Assembly (NCBI RefSeq): GCF_013343215.1
Contig: NZ_CP039143.1
Span: 1,054,001-1,118,000, forward strand
Direction of reading: 5' to 3'
DNA: 64,000 nucleotides
Source of the DNA: Acinetobacter sp. 10FS3-1
GTDB taxonomy: Bacteria > Pseudomonadota > Gammaproteobacteria > Pseudomonadales > Moraxellaceae
A program made the position numbers and the translations under genes. The notes below the pieces were generated by a model, which made no database searches, had not been told where the DNA came from, and saw nothing but the letters and a program-made list of their open reading frames with translations. Below are positions 32,982 to 42,770 of the stretch, piece after piece (the first letter of the stretch is position 1; each line of letters begins with the position of its first letter).

Positions 32982-35558
32982 TTAAAAGCGCATGAAAGGT
33001 TCCTCTTCCGGTTCTTTATGATTGTGATGTTCATCTTTTGCAAGGGAGGCCACAGGCGCAGAAGAGGATTTATAGAGTCCGTTTTCAACCGCTATTTCTG
33101 GCTCCGGCTGGGCGGCTTGCGACAGATGTGGATTATCCAGTTCTAGTACCTCTTTAAGTTCCAGGTCAAAAATATCCGTCAGCATGCTGTCATAACGTTT
33201 GGCATTGTAATGACGCAGCTGTTCAGCTTCATGCTCATCAATAAAACCGTTTTGCTGTGCATCTATGAGCCGCTCTTCAAAACTCAGGCCTTTAAACTGA
33301 TTTTTAGATTCGGCCTTTTTAAAACGATCCCAGAGCGGTTCTATTTCAAGTAACATATTAAAGGTAGATTCCATGCGCCCGGTAATATCATCTTCTAGAG
33401 TATTATAATAAACATGTTGTTTTAAAGACTGACGGAAGGCATTGTCTTCCATCATGCTCATGGCCACCTGCTGTCTCAGTTGATCTGATGGCTTTTTGAG
33501 TGGGCGGCCAAATGGGAAACATATTAACTTCACCATAGCTGCTGCGCTCCCTCGTGGGAAGTTTGCAAACAGGTCGTAAAATCCTTCTTGTGCAGTATAA
33601 AGTGATTTCTCTACCGCCAGCTGAGCATGTAAACGCTCAGCCTCGGTCTTTTTGCTGTGTTCAAAGTATTTCAAGATGGAGGAAGCAATAAAGAGATGCG
33701 CATGAATATCAGCCAGACGCCCAGATAGCATTTCCTTGCGTTTAATATCGCCGGCCAATAAACCCAGACACATATCGGCAGTCAGAGCAAAGTTGGCACT
33801 CAGACGGTTAATGACCTTGTAATAAGCACGGGTAAAATCAGTCGCGCTTTGAGGCGCATTACTTGAACCACCGCTAAAAGCATAAGCCAGAGAGCGGGCT
33901 GCGCGGTTAAACGTATAGCCGAGGTGCTGGAACAGTAAATTATCGAAAGGCTGTAGGGCAGTTGTCCGATCCTCTGCCTGTAATAGCTGTAATTCCTCAT
34001 ACAGATAAGGATGGCAGCGCATAGAACCCTGACCAAAAATCATTAGGGAGCGGCTCAGAATATTGGCACCCTCTACAGTAATGGAGACAGGAATGGCTTG
34101 GTAATTTAAAACCAAAAAGTTACGTGGACCCATCTGAATAGCACGGCCACCGACCACATCCATGCCATGATTTACCACTTTACGCATGGTTTCAGTGGCA
34201 TAGTATTTGGCCATGGCCGTCATGACCGCAGGCTTACCCCCCTGATTCAGACCACATGTAACCAGATAACGGAATGCTTCCAGCATATAGGTATCACTGG
34301 CAATTTCACTATTGGCTTCCTGCACACCTTCAAATTTACCGATTGAAATCTTGAATTGCTGGCGAATGCGAGAAAAAGCGCCGACATTCAAGTAAGTCAT
34401 TTCGGCACTAGCGGTAGACAGGGCAGGCAGGGAAATACCACGGCCTACCGCCAGGCATTCCATCAGCATGCGCCAACCCTTACCGGCATTTTTCACCCCA
34501 CCGATAATCCAGTCCAGCGGAATGAATACGTCTTTGCCTTCAACTGTACCATTCATAAATGGCGAGCCAGGATTATGGCGTGGTCCGATTTTCACACCTT
34601 CATGACTCGCAGGGAGCAGAGCACAGGTAATCCCGTACTCGGCCTGTTCACCCAAAAGATGATCGGGATCATACATTTTAAAAGCCAGACCAATGACAGT
34701 GGCAATCGGTGCCAAGGTGATCCAGCGTTTAGAAAAGTTCATTTTAAGGCCTAACACTTCCTGACCCTCAAACTGACCATAACAAACCACGCCGGTGTCG
34801 GGGATGGCACCAGCATCTGAGCCAGCTTCGGGGCTGGTTAAGCCAAAGCAGGGAATTTCCTCACCTTTGGCCAGGCCAGGTAGATAGCGGTCTTTCTGCT
34901 CCTCGGTGCCATAATGTAAGAGCAGCTCACCTGGTCCAAGCGAGTTGGGCACCATGCAGCTAACCGCTGCAGTAAGAGAACGTGAGGAAATTTTGCTCAT
35001 GACCCTGCTTTGGGCGAAGGAGCTAAATGCACGACCACCATATTCCTTGGGAATGATCAGACCTAAGAAACCGTGCTCCTTAATATATGCCCAGATAGCG
35101 TCAGGTAAAGCTTTTTGCTCATGGATTTCCCATTCATCCAGCATACTGCATAAGGTTTCAACCTCATTGTCCAGAAAAGCCTGTTCTTCAAGTGATAGTT
35201 TTGGATAAGGATAGTTATTAAAGTTTTCCCAGTTTGGAGCACCCATAAATAGTTCTTTTTCCCACCAGCTGGTACCAGAGTCCAGTGCTTCGCGTTCTGT
35301 TGGGCTGATGCTGGGCATAGCACTCGAGAGTGTCTTATACGCCGGTTTGGAAATCAGTGACAGGCGTAAAGGTGCAACGAGCAGTACTAGGCTGATGAGA
35401 ATGAGTGGAATACCCAGAAGGAGTGACCAGGGACTGATAAAGGTACATACCATCGACATGACTAGCAGCACGATGGTTCCACTGCTACGTGAGAGCTGAA
35501 AATAGAAAACAGCCCATAAACTCAGGAGTAGAAGCAGTACAGCGAAAATAAAGAACAT
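32982..35558 (-). CDS. fadE: Acyl-CoA dehydrogenase FadE, membrane-anchored
   Basis: 858 residues, length of FadE-type enzymes. The first 65 residues form about three membrane segments. The FAD acyl-CoA dehydrogenase core follows: IPKEYGGRAFSSFAQSR near 170, CFGLTSPEAGSDAGAIPDTGV near 237-257, ITVEGANILSRSLMIFGQG near 490. A FadE-specific helical C-terminal domain ends in an acidic, His-rich tail. It oxidises acyl-CoA in the first step of fatty-acid beta-oxidation. It is monocistronic. Confidence 0.95.
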   Translation of the reverse strand: MFFIFAVLLLLLSLWAVFYFQLSRSSGTIVLLVMSMVCTFISPWSLLLGIPLILISLVLLVAPLRLSLISKPAYKTLSSAMPSISPTEREALDSGTSWWEKELFMGAPNWENFNNYPYPKLSLEEQAFLDNEVETLCSMLDEWEIHEQKALPDAIWAYIKEHGFLGLIIPKEYGGRAFSSFAQSRVMSKISSRSLTAAVSCMVPNSLGPGELLLHYGTEEQKDRYLPGLAKGEEIPCFGLTSPEAGSDAGAIPDTGVVCYGQFEGQEVLGLKMNFSKRWITLAPIATVIGLAFKMYDPDHLLGEQAEYGITCALLPASHEGVKIGPRHNPGSPFMNGTVEGKDVFIPLDWIIGGVKNAGKGWRMLMECLAVGRGISLPALSTASAEMTYLNVGAFSRIRQQFKISIGKFEGVQEANSEIASDTYMLEAFRYLVTCGLNQGGKPAVMTAMAKYYATETMRKVVNHGMDVVGGRAIQMGPRNFLVLNYQAIPVSITVEGANILSRSLMIFGQGSMRCHPYLYEELQLLQAEDRTTALQPFDNLLFQHLGYTFNRAARSLAYAFSGGSSNAPQSATDFTRAYYKVINRLSANFALTADMCLGLLAGDIKRKEMLSGRLADIHAHLFIASSILKYFEHSKKTEAERLHAQLAVEKSLYTAQEGFYDLFANFPRGSAAAMVKLICFPFGRPLKKPSDQLRQQVAMSMMEDNAFRQSLKQHVYYNTLEDDITGRMESTFNMLLEIEPLWDRFKKAESKNQFKGLSFEERLIDAQQNGFIDEHEAEQLRHYNAKRYDSMLTDIFDLELKEVLELDNPHLSQAAQPEPEIAVENGLYKSSSAPVASLAKDEHHNHKEPEEEPFMRF

Positions 35559-35946
35559 TGTTATATTTCTCCAGCGTTATGCAACAGTAGCTTTGCCTGA
35601 ATTCCTCCTCTTTATTTCGCAATATTTCACAACTCTTTTTGCATCATTTGAGAATCAGGCAAGCGCAGCATTGTTCTTGTGAGAATTATCGTTTTCAAGT
35701 ATTTCAACGATATCGTTAAGTCGTTTAGCTATTTTTTGAGATTGTTTGAAAAATGAACACTCTTCAAGTGAGAACGCGCAAAGAAATGTGAAGATAAGTA
35801 ATGACTTAATTTTTAGTTAGTAGGCGTAAGAGGATTTAAAAACCAATCAAAGTAAATATCTTTGTTCGATCATTCAGCCCATTAAATTCTTTTATAGATA
35901 TGGTCTTTAAACGTGCTAAAACGAGATTTATTTAAATACACACAAA
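35559..35946. other. Spacer between fadE and lipA
   Basis: About 390 nt with no protein-like frame. It carries the fadE promoter. A short inverted repeat CGATATCG occurs at 35708-35715. Confidence 0.5.
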
Positions 35947-35971
35947 AAAGCCCTCTAATTTAGAGGGCTTT
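35947..35971 (-). terminator. Terminator of lipA
   Basis: The stem AAAGCCCTCTAA/TTAGAGGGCTTT with a minimal loop, 15 nt after the stop, T-run on the minus strand. Confidence 0.9.
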
Positions 35972-35985
35972 GGCTTTAAAGCTTT

Positions 35986-36999
35986 TTAAGCTTCAATCGT
36001 CTGAACTGCAATTTTTTTAGCCGGGTCAGTTTTGCGGCGTACTGCTGGGACAGGTTCACCGTAATATTGACGGTCAGCGAAGTAACTTGAACGTACCATA
36101 GGTGCAGACCAGATATTCTTAAAGCCCAGTTTACGGCCGTGCTCAGCATAGCGTTCAAATTCTTCTGGGGTAACAAAGCGGTCAATTGGAGCATGCTGTT
36201 TAGATGGCTGCAAGTACTGACCAATGGTCACATAATCGACTTCATGTGCTTTCAGGTCATTGAGTAGCGCAATGACTTCTTCTTCCGTTTCACCAATACC
36301 GACCATCAGACCACATTTGGTTGGAATATCCGGGCAGTAGTCTTTAAACATTTTCAAAAGATTTAACGAGTGCTGGTAATCAGAACCCGGACGCATGGCT
36401 TTATATAAACGTGGCACAGTTTCAATGTTGTGGTTAAATACATCAGGGGGACATTCGGTCATGATACGCAGCGCGATATCCATCCGGCCACGGAAGTCAG
36501 GTACCAGAATTTCTAGCAGGGTATTTGGACTTAAAGTACGTGCTTCTTTAATACAATCCACAAAATGCTGTGCACCGCCGTCGAGCAGGTCGTCACGGTC
36601 TACGGAGGTAATCACTGCATATTTTAGCCCCAGATTGGCAATGGTTTCCGCCATATGGCGCGGTTCATCCGGATCAAGCGCATTTGGACGACCATGAGCC
36701 ACGTCGCAGAATGGACAGCGACGGGTACAGATATCTCCCATGATCATAAAGGTTGCCGTACCGCCGCCAAAACATTCAGGCAGGTTCGGACAGGCAGCTT
36801 CTTCACAGACGGTATGCAGTTTCTGCTGACGAAGTGTAGTTTTAATACGCTGAACTTCTTCCGGAGCTGCCATCTTGACCCGAATCCAGTCGGGCTTCCG
36901 AGGCGTTTCAACCGTAGGAACAACTTTTACAGGAATACGAGCGACTTTCTCTGCGCCGCGAAGTTTGACCCCCTGTTCAGGTTTACGGTTCTCAGACAT
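35986..36999 (-). CDS. lipA: Lipoyl synthase
   Basis: 337 residues from the ATG at 36999 (a GTG at 37014 adds five residues). A radical-SAM enzyme that inserts two sulfurs into octanoyl chains. The auxiliary-cluster Cys motif [12 protein letters not shown] is near residue 78, the radical-[11 protein letters not shown] near 104-111, and the C-terminal Arg-Ser-Ser-Tyr ([10 protein letters not shown]) near 310. It is divergent from sthA. Confidence 0.96.
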   Translation of the reverse strand: MSENRKPEQGVKLRGAEKVARIPVKVVPTVETPRKPDWIRVKMAAPEEVQRIKTTLRQQKLHTVCEEAACPNLPECFGGGTATFMIMGDICTRRCPFCDVAHGRPNALDPDEPRHMAETIANLGLKYAVITSVDRDDLLDGGAQHFVDCIKEARTLSPNTLLEILVPDFRGRMDIALRIMTECPPDVFNHNIETVPRLYKAMRPGSDYQHSLNLLKMFKDYCPDIPTKCGLMVGIGETEEEVIALLNDLKAHEVDYVTIGQYLQPSKQHAPIDRFVTPEEFERYAEHGRKLGFKNIWSAPMVRSSYFADRQYYGEPVPAVRRKTDPAKKIAVQTIEA

Positions 37000-37211
37000 A
37001 TTCAACTTTTCCACTATTTTGAAGGGAGATAATCACCATTAGTATTTTTTTATTATAACGAAACTTGGGCAAAATAGGGCGAAAAGGGTTATTCATTTAA
37101 AAAATGTTCTTATCACACAATATATGTAAGTTAAATACACCAAACTGACAGCAATTACGTCATAATATAGCGTAGATTAAAGCAAAATTTTTTAATTTTA
37201 AGGAGCGTTGA

Positions 37212-38627
37212 ATGCCACGTAAGAAAGAGGTCATTAGTGGGACTTTCGTTAAGTACGATGCGGTAGTTCTAGGTTCGGGCCCTGCGGGCGAAGGCGCGGC
37301 AATGAAACTTGCCAAATCTGGCAAGCGTGTTGCAATCGTTGATATGCGTGAACAACTTGGTGGTAACTGTACTCATGTAGGAACCATTCCAAGTAAGGCA
37401 TTGCGTCAAACGGTATCCAGTATTATCCGTTATCAACGTGATCCAATGTTCCAGAAAGTAGGAGACTGGAAACAGTTCACGATGAAGCAAGTGCTACGCA
37501 ATGCACATAAAGTCATTCAGCAGCAGGTAGACACTCACTCACGCTTCTATGACCGTAACAAAATTGATATTTACCATGGCCGTGCCTATGTCCAGGACCA
37601 AAATACCATTTTTGTCTTTGCACCCGATGGGATTAAAGAAACGATCATGTTCCAGCAACTGGTGATTGCGACCGGTTCTCGTCCATACCGTCCGGATATT
37701 CTTGATTTCAATCATCCGCGTGTCTTTGATTCAGACAAAATTCTGGAGCTGGATTTTACCATTCAAAAAATTATTATTTATGGTGCAGGGGTAATTGGTT
37801 GTGAATATGCCTCGATCTTTATCGGCTTGGGTCATAAGGTTGATCTCATTAATACGCAGCCGAAGTTGCTCAGCTACCTAGATGATGAAATTTCTGATGC
37901 ACTGTCTTACCACTTGCGTGAGCAGGGCGTGTTAATTCGTCACAATGAACAGATCGACTTCCTGGAAACTTCAGATGACTATGTGATCTTGCATACTCAA
38001 AGTGGCAAGAAAATCAAAGCAGATGCCATTTTATGGTGTAATGGTCGTTCAGGTAATACGGATGGTTTAGGCCTGGAAAATGTGAACCTGAAACCAAATA
38101 GCCGTGGTCAACTGACGGTGAATGATCAATATCAGACCGAAGTTGAAAATATCTATGCTGCGGGTGATGTGATTGGCTGGCCTTCACTGGCTTCTGCTGC
38201 CTATGACCAGGGCCGCTGTGCCGGTGCAAACATGAACGGTGAGGAAAACGTCGCACCAGTTACGGATATTCCAACAGGAATTTATACCATTCCGGAAATT
38301 TCATCTATCGGTAAAACTGAACAACAGTTAACCGAAGAGAAAATCCCATACGAGGTGGGGCAGGCGTCATTTCGTCATCTGGCACGCGCGCAGATTACCG
38401 GGGATACCGTTGGGGAATTGAAGATCTTGTTCCATCGTGAAACTTTAGAAGTTTTAGGGGTACATTGTTTTGGTAATAACGCTTCAGAAATTATCCACAT
38501 CGGTCAGGCTGTGATGAACAGCCCGCACAATACCATCAAGTATTTTGTGGAAACCACCTTTAACTATCCGACTATGGCGGAAGCTTATCGTGTAGCAACA
38601 TTAAATGGCATGAACCGTCTGTTCTAA
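37212..38627 (+). CDS. sthA: Soluble pyridine nucleotide transhydrogenase
   Basis: 471 residues, flavoprotein disulfide reductase fold. FAD-binding [14 protein letters not shown] is near residue 20. The redox-active site region reads [16 protein letters not shown], where the second Cys of the usual CxxxxC is Thr-His-Val-Gly, typical of SthA. NAD(P)-binding [19 protein letters not shown] lies near 190, and the C-terminal dimer domain near 350-471. It transfers hydride between NADPH and NAD+. Confidence 0.93.
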   Translation: MPRKKEVISGTFVKYDAVVLGSGPAGEGAAMKLAKSGKRVAIVDMREQLGGNCTHVGTIPSKALRQTVSSIIRYQRDPMFQKVGDWKQFTMKQVLRNAHKVIQQQVDTHSRFYDRNKIDIYHGRAYVQDQNTIFVFAPDGIKETIMFQQLVIATGSRPYRPDILDFNHPRVFDSDKILELDFTIQKIIIYGAGVIGCEYASIFIGLGHKVDLINTQPKLLSYLDDEISDALSYHLREQGVLIRHNEQIDFLETSDDYVILHTQSGKKIKADAILWCNGRSGNTDGLGLENVNLKPNSRGQLTVNDQYQTEVENIYAAGDVIGWPSLASAAYDQGRCAGANMNGEENVAPVTDIPTGIYTIPEISSIGKTEQQLTEEKIPYEVGQASFRHLARAQITGDTVGELKILFHRETLEVLGVHCFGNNASEIIHIGQAVMNSPHNTIKYFVETTFNYPTMAEAYRVATLNGMNRLF

Positions 38628-38648
38628 TCACCCGGTTCAGTTGTCAAT

Positions 38649-38690
38649 AAAAATCCCTCAATCAAAGCAGATTGAGGGATTTTTGTTTTT
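38649..38690 (+). terminator. Terminator of sthA
   Basis: A 14-bp stem (AAAAATCCCTCAAT) around an 8-nt loop, with T-run, 22 nt after the stop. Confidence 0.9.
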
Positions 38691-38753
38691 TCTGATTTTT
38701 TTTAACTTTAAAATTTTGACTAAAGTAATTGTTCTACACTTCTTTGTGAATGA

Positions 38754-39083
38754 TCAGGCAGCCATTTTTCGGCATTCAACCGCACAGCGACGGCAAGCTT
38801 CTGCACATTGCTGGCAGTGTTCATGCTCATGTTTGCCGCATTCTTCTGCGCAGTATTCACAGGCCTGAGCGCAAAGCTCACAAATTTCTTTCATAAAATG
38901 AGATTGTTTCTGCTCCATGCGGGCACAGAGCTGGCAAATATCTGCACAGTCCAGACAGCGTTGAATACATTCCCGCATCATCTCCAGATCTTCTTCTTTT
39001 AAACAGGCACTTGCACAATAGGTACAGGCAAGGGAACAGGTCATACAGGTTTTCACGCAATCTGCAAACTGGATATCATTCAT
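38754..39083 (-). CDS. Cys-rich four-helix-bundle copper-binding protein (Csp-like)
   Basis: 109 residues with 21 Cys spaced as CxxxC and CxxC along predicted helices (DCVKTCMTCSLAC, ECIQRCLDCADICQLC, ICELCAQACEYCAEEC, HCQQCAEACRRCAVEC). This is the DUF326/Csp pattern, in which a four-helix tube is lined by Cys that store Cu(I). There is no signal peptide, so it would act in the cytoplasm (Csp3-like). The ribosome site AGGAGAGG is strong. Copper storage is inferred from the family. Confidence 0.88.
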   Translation of the reverse strand: MNDIQFADCVKTCMTCSLACTYCASACLKEEDLEMMRECIQRCLDCADICQLCARMEQKQSHFMKEICELCAQACEYCAEECGKHEHEHCQQCAEACRRCAVECRKMAA

Positions 39084-39502
39084 CTTCCTCTCCTTGAGTG
39101 ATTGGATTTAGGAATAAGCTAATCAGAAAAAGGCATATACACTAGGCGGATTAGGTGAGGAAAAGTAAAATAATCATAGGTTTTGTTACGTAATTTTAGA
39201 AGTAGATTGCCGCTTGTTTAAATTTAAGCCAGCAGAAATATAAACTGAATAACTCTTAAAAATCAAATCAATAGAGTAGAATTTGAATGGTAAAAAATAC
39301 GGATTAATGGCTTCGGCCATTATCGCAGGCGGATGAGTTTTTAGTAGCGGTAATGTGAGAAAATTCAGCGTCTATGAAATCTAAAGAGTTTATAACTTTA
39401 TGAAAAATTATATAAAAATAAATAATGGGTCGGAGTTTTTAGATTGGACAAGACTAATTTTACAAACACTTAGAACAGGTTGCATCTTTGAGTTTTTGCC
39501 AA
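39084..39502. other. Spacer between the Csp-like gene and the MFS operon
   Basis: About 420 nt without a gene. It holds a stable 7-bp hairpin with a UUCG loop at 39305-39322 (TAATGGC/GCCATTA). On the minus strand T6 follows about 7 nt after the stem, so it may end the MFS transcript, though it is 180 nt from the last stop. Confidence 0.45.
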
Positions 39503-39637
39503 TCAGTGCGCGCAAAAAGCCTGATTAAAATATTCAAACAGCTGGGGTGTCTGACTCCAGAGCAGAATAGCCAGAATCAGTAATAAGATTAGGGCAACGA
39601 TGATCAAGAGCTTTAGTAGCGCAGTAGAATCAGTCAT
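39503..39637 (-). CDS. 44-residue single-span membrane protein overlapping the MFS gene
   Basis: Reads MTDSTALLKLLIIVALILLL at the start, one long hydrophobic segment (residues 7-27), then WSQTPQLFEYF. Its ATG (39637-39635) overlaps the MFS transporter stop by 8 nt (ATGACTGA), so translation is coupled. The length, the single helix and the coupling suggest a small accessory subunit of the transporter. No family is recognised. It is too short for most gene finders. Confidence 0.7.
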   Translation of the reverse strand: MTDSTALLKLLIIVALILLLILAILLWSQTPQLFEYFNQAFCAH

Positions 39638-40844
39638 GGACAATTTGCTCCTCATTAACCCAGAAATGCACCCATACCCCGAAAATACTCAAAGCAATCG
39701 ACAGCATCCAGACTGCATTATAATTACCGCTTAAATCGTGGTTAAGACCACCGAGCCATCCACCAAAAAACGAACCGACCTGATGGGTAAAGAATACTAT
39801 ACCACTCAGCATTGTCAGGTATTTTACCCCAAACATATTTGCCACAATACCATTGGTCAATGGTACGGTAGAGAGCCATAACAGCCCCATAATGATACCA
39901 AAGGCATATACCGTCCAGGTGCTTAAAGGCAGGAGTAAAAAAGCACCGATCGCAATCGCCCGCAGGCCATATAATCCCATCAGCAAATGAGGCTTGGAAT
40001 ATTTTCCGCCCAGCCAGCCGGCAGTATAAGTCCCTACAATATTAAACAGTCCCACCAGTGCCAAGAAAGCCGTACCTGTCGTGGTATTAAAGCCATGATC
40101 AATCAGGTAGCCAGGTAAGTGAATGCCAATAAAAACCACCTGAAAACCACAAACAAAAAAGCCCATGGCCAGAAACCAGAACGGTTTATGATTTTTAACG
40201 ACCACAAGAATCTGTTTAAAGCTAAGCGGGCTTTTAGATGCAGTAGCTACGGCATTTGGATCAACATACATAGGTGCCTTTAGCATCCAGGCCAAGGGGA
40301 TAATCAGGGCAATTAAAATGGCACTGACCACCAAAGCGGCTGACCAGCCTACATTTTGTAAAAGGAGCAGAGTCGAAGGCAGCATAATAAACTGGCCAAA
40401 GGAACCGGCTGCACTGGCAATACCCATCGCCAGACTGCGTTTTTCTGGCGGAGCTGCCCGACCTACGGCAGATAATAATACCGGAAATGAGGTCGCAGAT
40501 AAGGCTAATCCGAGAATCACTCCCACACTCAGGTTTAATAATAGCCCCGTCGAACTGACTGCCATGAGCAGCAAACCAAGTGTATATAAGACTCCACCCA
40601 CCGCAACGACAATTTTACTGCCATATTTGTCAGCAATGGCGCCAGTTACGGGCTGGACTGCACCCCAGATCAGGTTCTGCATGGCAATTGCCAGACTAAA
40701 AACATTATGACCCCAGCCAAACTCCTCGCTCATTGGCATCAGATAGAGTCCAAAGGCATGACGGATACCTAAGGACAGTGCCAAAATTATGGCAGCACCA
40801 ATTAGCATAAAAATGAGTGTTCTGGAAAATTGACTGTCAGCCAT
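39630..40844 (-). CDS. MFS transporter (monocarboxylate/oxalate-type)
   Basis: 404 residues with 12 predicted membrane segments. SLGIRHAFGLYLMPMSEEFGW near residues 24-44, GAIADKYGSKIVVAVGG near 68-84 (the loop 2-3 motif), and TAGWLGGKYSKPHLLMG in the second half are typical of the MFS group that includes oxalate-formate and monocarboxylate carriers. Substrate is unknown. It is followed by the coupled 44-residue membrane protein gene. Confidence 0.85.
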   Translation of the reverse strand: MADSQFSRTLIFMLIGAAIILALSLGIRHAFGLYLMPMSEEFGWGHNVFSLAIAMQNLIWGAVQPVTGAIADKYGSKIVVAVGGVLYTLGLLLMAVSSTGLLLNLSVGVILGLALSATSFPVLLSAVGRAAPPEKRSLAMGIASAAGSFGQFIMLPSTLLLLQNVGWSAALVVSAILIALIIPLAWMLKAPMYVDPNAVATASKSPLSFKQILVVVKNHKPFWFLAMGFFVCGFQVVFIGIHLPGYLIDHGFNTTTGTAFLALVGLFNIVGTYTAGWLGGKYSKPHLLMGLYGLRAIAIGAFLLLPLSTWTVYAFGIIMGLLWLSTVPLTNGIVANMFGVKYLTMLSGIVFFTHQVGSFFGGWLGGLNHDLSGNYNAVWMLSIALSIFGVWVHFWVNEEQIVHD

Positions 40845-40975
40845 AAGTGCGTCGTGAATATAGAGTTAATTGTTATAGTATTCGATTCAATCAGGGGAGG
40901 CGATAAAATAAAAATTAATTGAATTATAATTTTTATTTATGAAAATTTAAAGTTTTATAGCTTAAAGTAGATTAT

Positions 40976-41004
40976 AAAAAAGCAGAGTCCATGCTCTGCT
41001 TTTT
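40976..41004 (-). terminator. Terminator of the ompW-like gene
   Basis: The stem AGCAGAG/CTCTGCT with loop TCCATG and T-run on the minus strand, 13 nt after the stop. Confidence 0.9.
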
Positions 41005-41016
41005 AGCACAAGAGGG

Positions 41017-42096
41017 CTAGAAGCGAATACCAATACCTGCATAAGCGAGAATAGGATTAACCTCAATTTCTGCCTTAGATTCAATTAGTTTCCCGAATGT
41101 TGAGTCAGTGACAGTAATCGTTGTCTCATTATTTAAATGAGCATAAGACAGTGAACCTACCGCGAACCATCGGTCATTAAAATCATAAGTAAAACCGACA
41201 GTGGCAACCGGAGCGAAGGTATCCGAAGCTTCGACTTTTACTTTTGGATTTGCCTTGCTATTTGGTTTATTTTCTAAAGATGCGCCCGCTTTCCCATCGA
41301 GAATATTTGCAATCATATGTCCGGCAGCAATCAGATCTTGTTCTGTTCGAGGGTTAATTTCAAGCTCATTAAAATAAGCATACAGCAACCCTAAGCCAAC
41401 ATAGGGGCGGAATTTATTCACGCCAGTTTTTCCGAAGTGGTATTGAAACTCAAAAGCAGGTGTCCAGGCACGTGCAGAAGCGGCTGCACCATAAGCTTCT
41501 AAGTCTGTAATTTCAATATCTTTCTTTAACTCAATCTCTAGTGGAAGGGTAATGCTTCCCAGTGTAGGAGTAGCAGTGCCAGAGAAAGGAGCAAAAATCT
41601 TCCCTTTTCCTTGCAGATCAACTTTAGGGGGAATACCGGCTTTCATTTCGAAAGAAACATTATCGGTAAAGAAGTAGTTGGTCATGATCCCTAAGGTGGT
41701 CACATCATCTGCTTCTAAGCCACTCCCAGAATTGTTCCATTCAGAAAGACCATTGATCTGTGTCGTTCCACTCATTCCAGCAGGTAATGTGCCTCCAGTA
41801 AAAAAGCCAATTCCTTCTAATAAAATTTTGACTGCTTCCTGTTTTTCATTTGGATCAAGATTATTTAAAACGGTGTCTACCTGAATAGGGCCATTGGTAT
41901 AGCTTTTCCCATTCTCGACCGCCGTATTGACTTTAAAAGGTTGAGCTTTGCCTTGTGGCATGACATGTAAGGCACCGACGGATACAGAAAAGCGTTTAAA
42001 GCCATCCCCATCTTGCAAGCTGAAATAAGGTGAATTTGCATGTGCAAGCACGGGTAAAGAGGCCATACCTGCCATACAAAACATTATTGTTTTCAT
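41017..42096 (-). CDS. OmpW-family outer membrane protein
   Basis: 359 residues, longer than classical OmpW (about 210). A signal peptide (AGMASLPVLAHA) is followed by a beta-rich sequence. FSVSVGALHVMPQGKAQPFKV near residue 36, FEFQYHFGKTGVNKFRPYVGLGLLYAYF near 210-240, TFAPVATVGFTYDFNDRWFAVGSLSYAHL near 290, and the C-terminal PILAYAGIGIRF ending in Phe mark the OmpW barrel. The extra length is in extracellular loops (residues 55-125 and 245-285). Small hydrophobic compounds are the usual cargo. Confidence 0.88.
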   Translation of the reverse strand: MKTIMFCMAGMASLPVLAHANSPYFSLQDGDGFKRFSVSVGALHVMPQGKAQPFKVNTAVENGKSYTNGPIQVDTVLNNLDPNEKQEAVKILLEGIGFFTGGTLPAGMSGTTQINGLSEWNNSGSGLEADDVTTLGIMTNYFFTDNVSFEMKAGIPPKVDLQGKGKIFAPFSGTATPTLGSITLPLEIELKKDIEITDLEAYGAAASARAWTPAFEFQYHFGKTGVNKFRPYVGLGLLYAYFNELEINPRTEQDLIAAGHMIANILDGKAGASLENKPNSKANPKVKVEASDTFAPVATVGFTYDFNDRWFAVGSLSYAHLNNETTITVTDSTFGKLIESKAEIEVNPILAYAGIGIRF

Positions 42097-42520
42097 TAAA
42101 CCAGAACTCCATGTTCGTTGTGTTTCTTTGTTTTTGTATTGAACAATTTATGTGAATATCATCAAAAAACTCAGCTGCTGAACAAGTAGCTAAAAGTAAC
42201 GAACGGGTTGTGTTTGGTAAGCAGTATGACTATTGGGTTAATTTGTGAGGTTTTTGTGTAATAACAAGTGGGATATAGGGTAAAAATTGAATTTCTGAGC
42301 GGGTCAAACTTTGCTTATTCAGCTTGCATCGAACCTGGAAATTAGCATTTTCTAGCTTTTTTATGAAGTTTTTTTGAAAAAAATATATAGATTTTGAGAT
42401 TTAAAAAGGCTTTTATTTTAATTTTGAGCCAAGAAAGTGAGAAATTTAACTAGAACGAGTTGTACCCAGGAGTGCTCATTTTTTTGTACAATAGAACGCA
42501 TAAATTATTGAGTAGATCAC
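42097..42520. other. Divergent control region of the ompW-like and small genes
   Basis: About 420 nt, very AT-rich, with long A and T runs near 42359-42420. It must hold both divergent promoters. No frame is protein-like. Confidence 0.5.
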
Positions 42521-42700
42521 ATGAATTCGCAAAATTCTCCCAAAAAAAAGCCGCTGGTTAATTTGCCCTTTCCTGTAAAACAGGCCGAGCAGTCTGCTGC
42601 AGAGGAAGTCTTGGAAGATCTGAGACCAAAACCTCAGCGTTATGCAGACCGTACCTGGATGCCACCACGTGGCACCCGTCGTGCGATGGGAAAACGTTAA
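42521..42700 (+). CDS. 59-residue basic hypothetical protein
   Basis: A short gene reading MNSQNSPKKKPLVNLPFPVK, then a hydrophilic middle (EEVLEDLRPKPQRYAD), then WMPPRGTRRAMGKR. It is Pro/Arg/Lys-rich and probably unfolded alone. A clear terminator at 42732 fits a real gene. No family is recognised. Confidence 0.7.
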   Translation: MNSQNSPKKKPLVNLPFPVKQAEQSAAEEVLEDLRPKPQRYADRTWMPPRGTRRAMGKR

Positions 42701-42731
42701 GCACTCTAAACATTAGAGCGTCGGACATAAT

Positions 42732-42757
42732 AAAGCCATGAGGATCATGGCTTTTTT
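42732..42757 (+). terminator. Terminator of the 59-residue gene
   Basis: The stem AAAGCCATG/CATGGCTTT with loop AGGAT and T-run, 31 nt after the stop. It also sits just beyond the stop of the convergent gene. Confidence 0.85.
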
Positions 42758-42770
42758 TATACTTTTTGAA

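Noticed and set aside
39305..39322. UUCG hairpin as a sure terminator of the MFS transcript
   Set aside because: It is 180 nt past the last stop and the T-run is separated from the stem; kept only as a note in the spacer entry.
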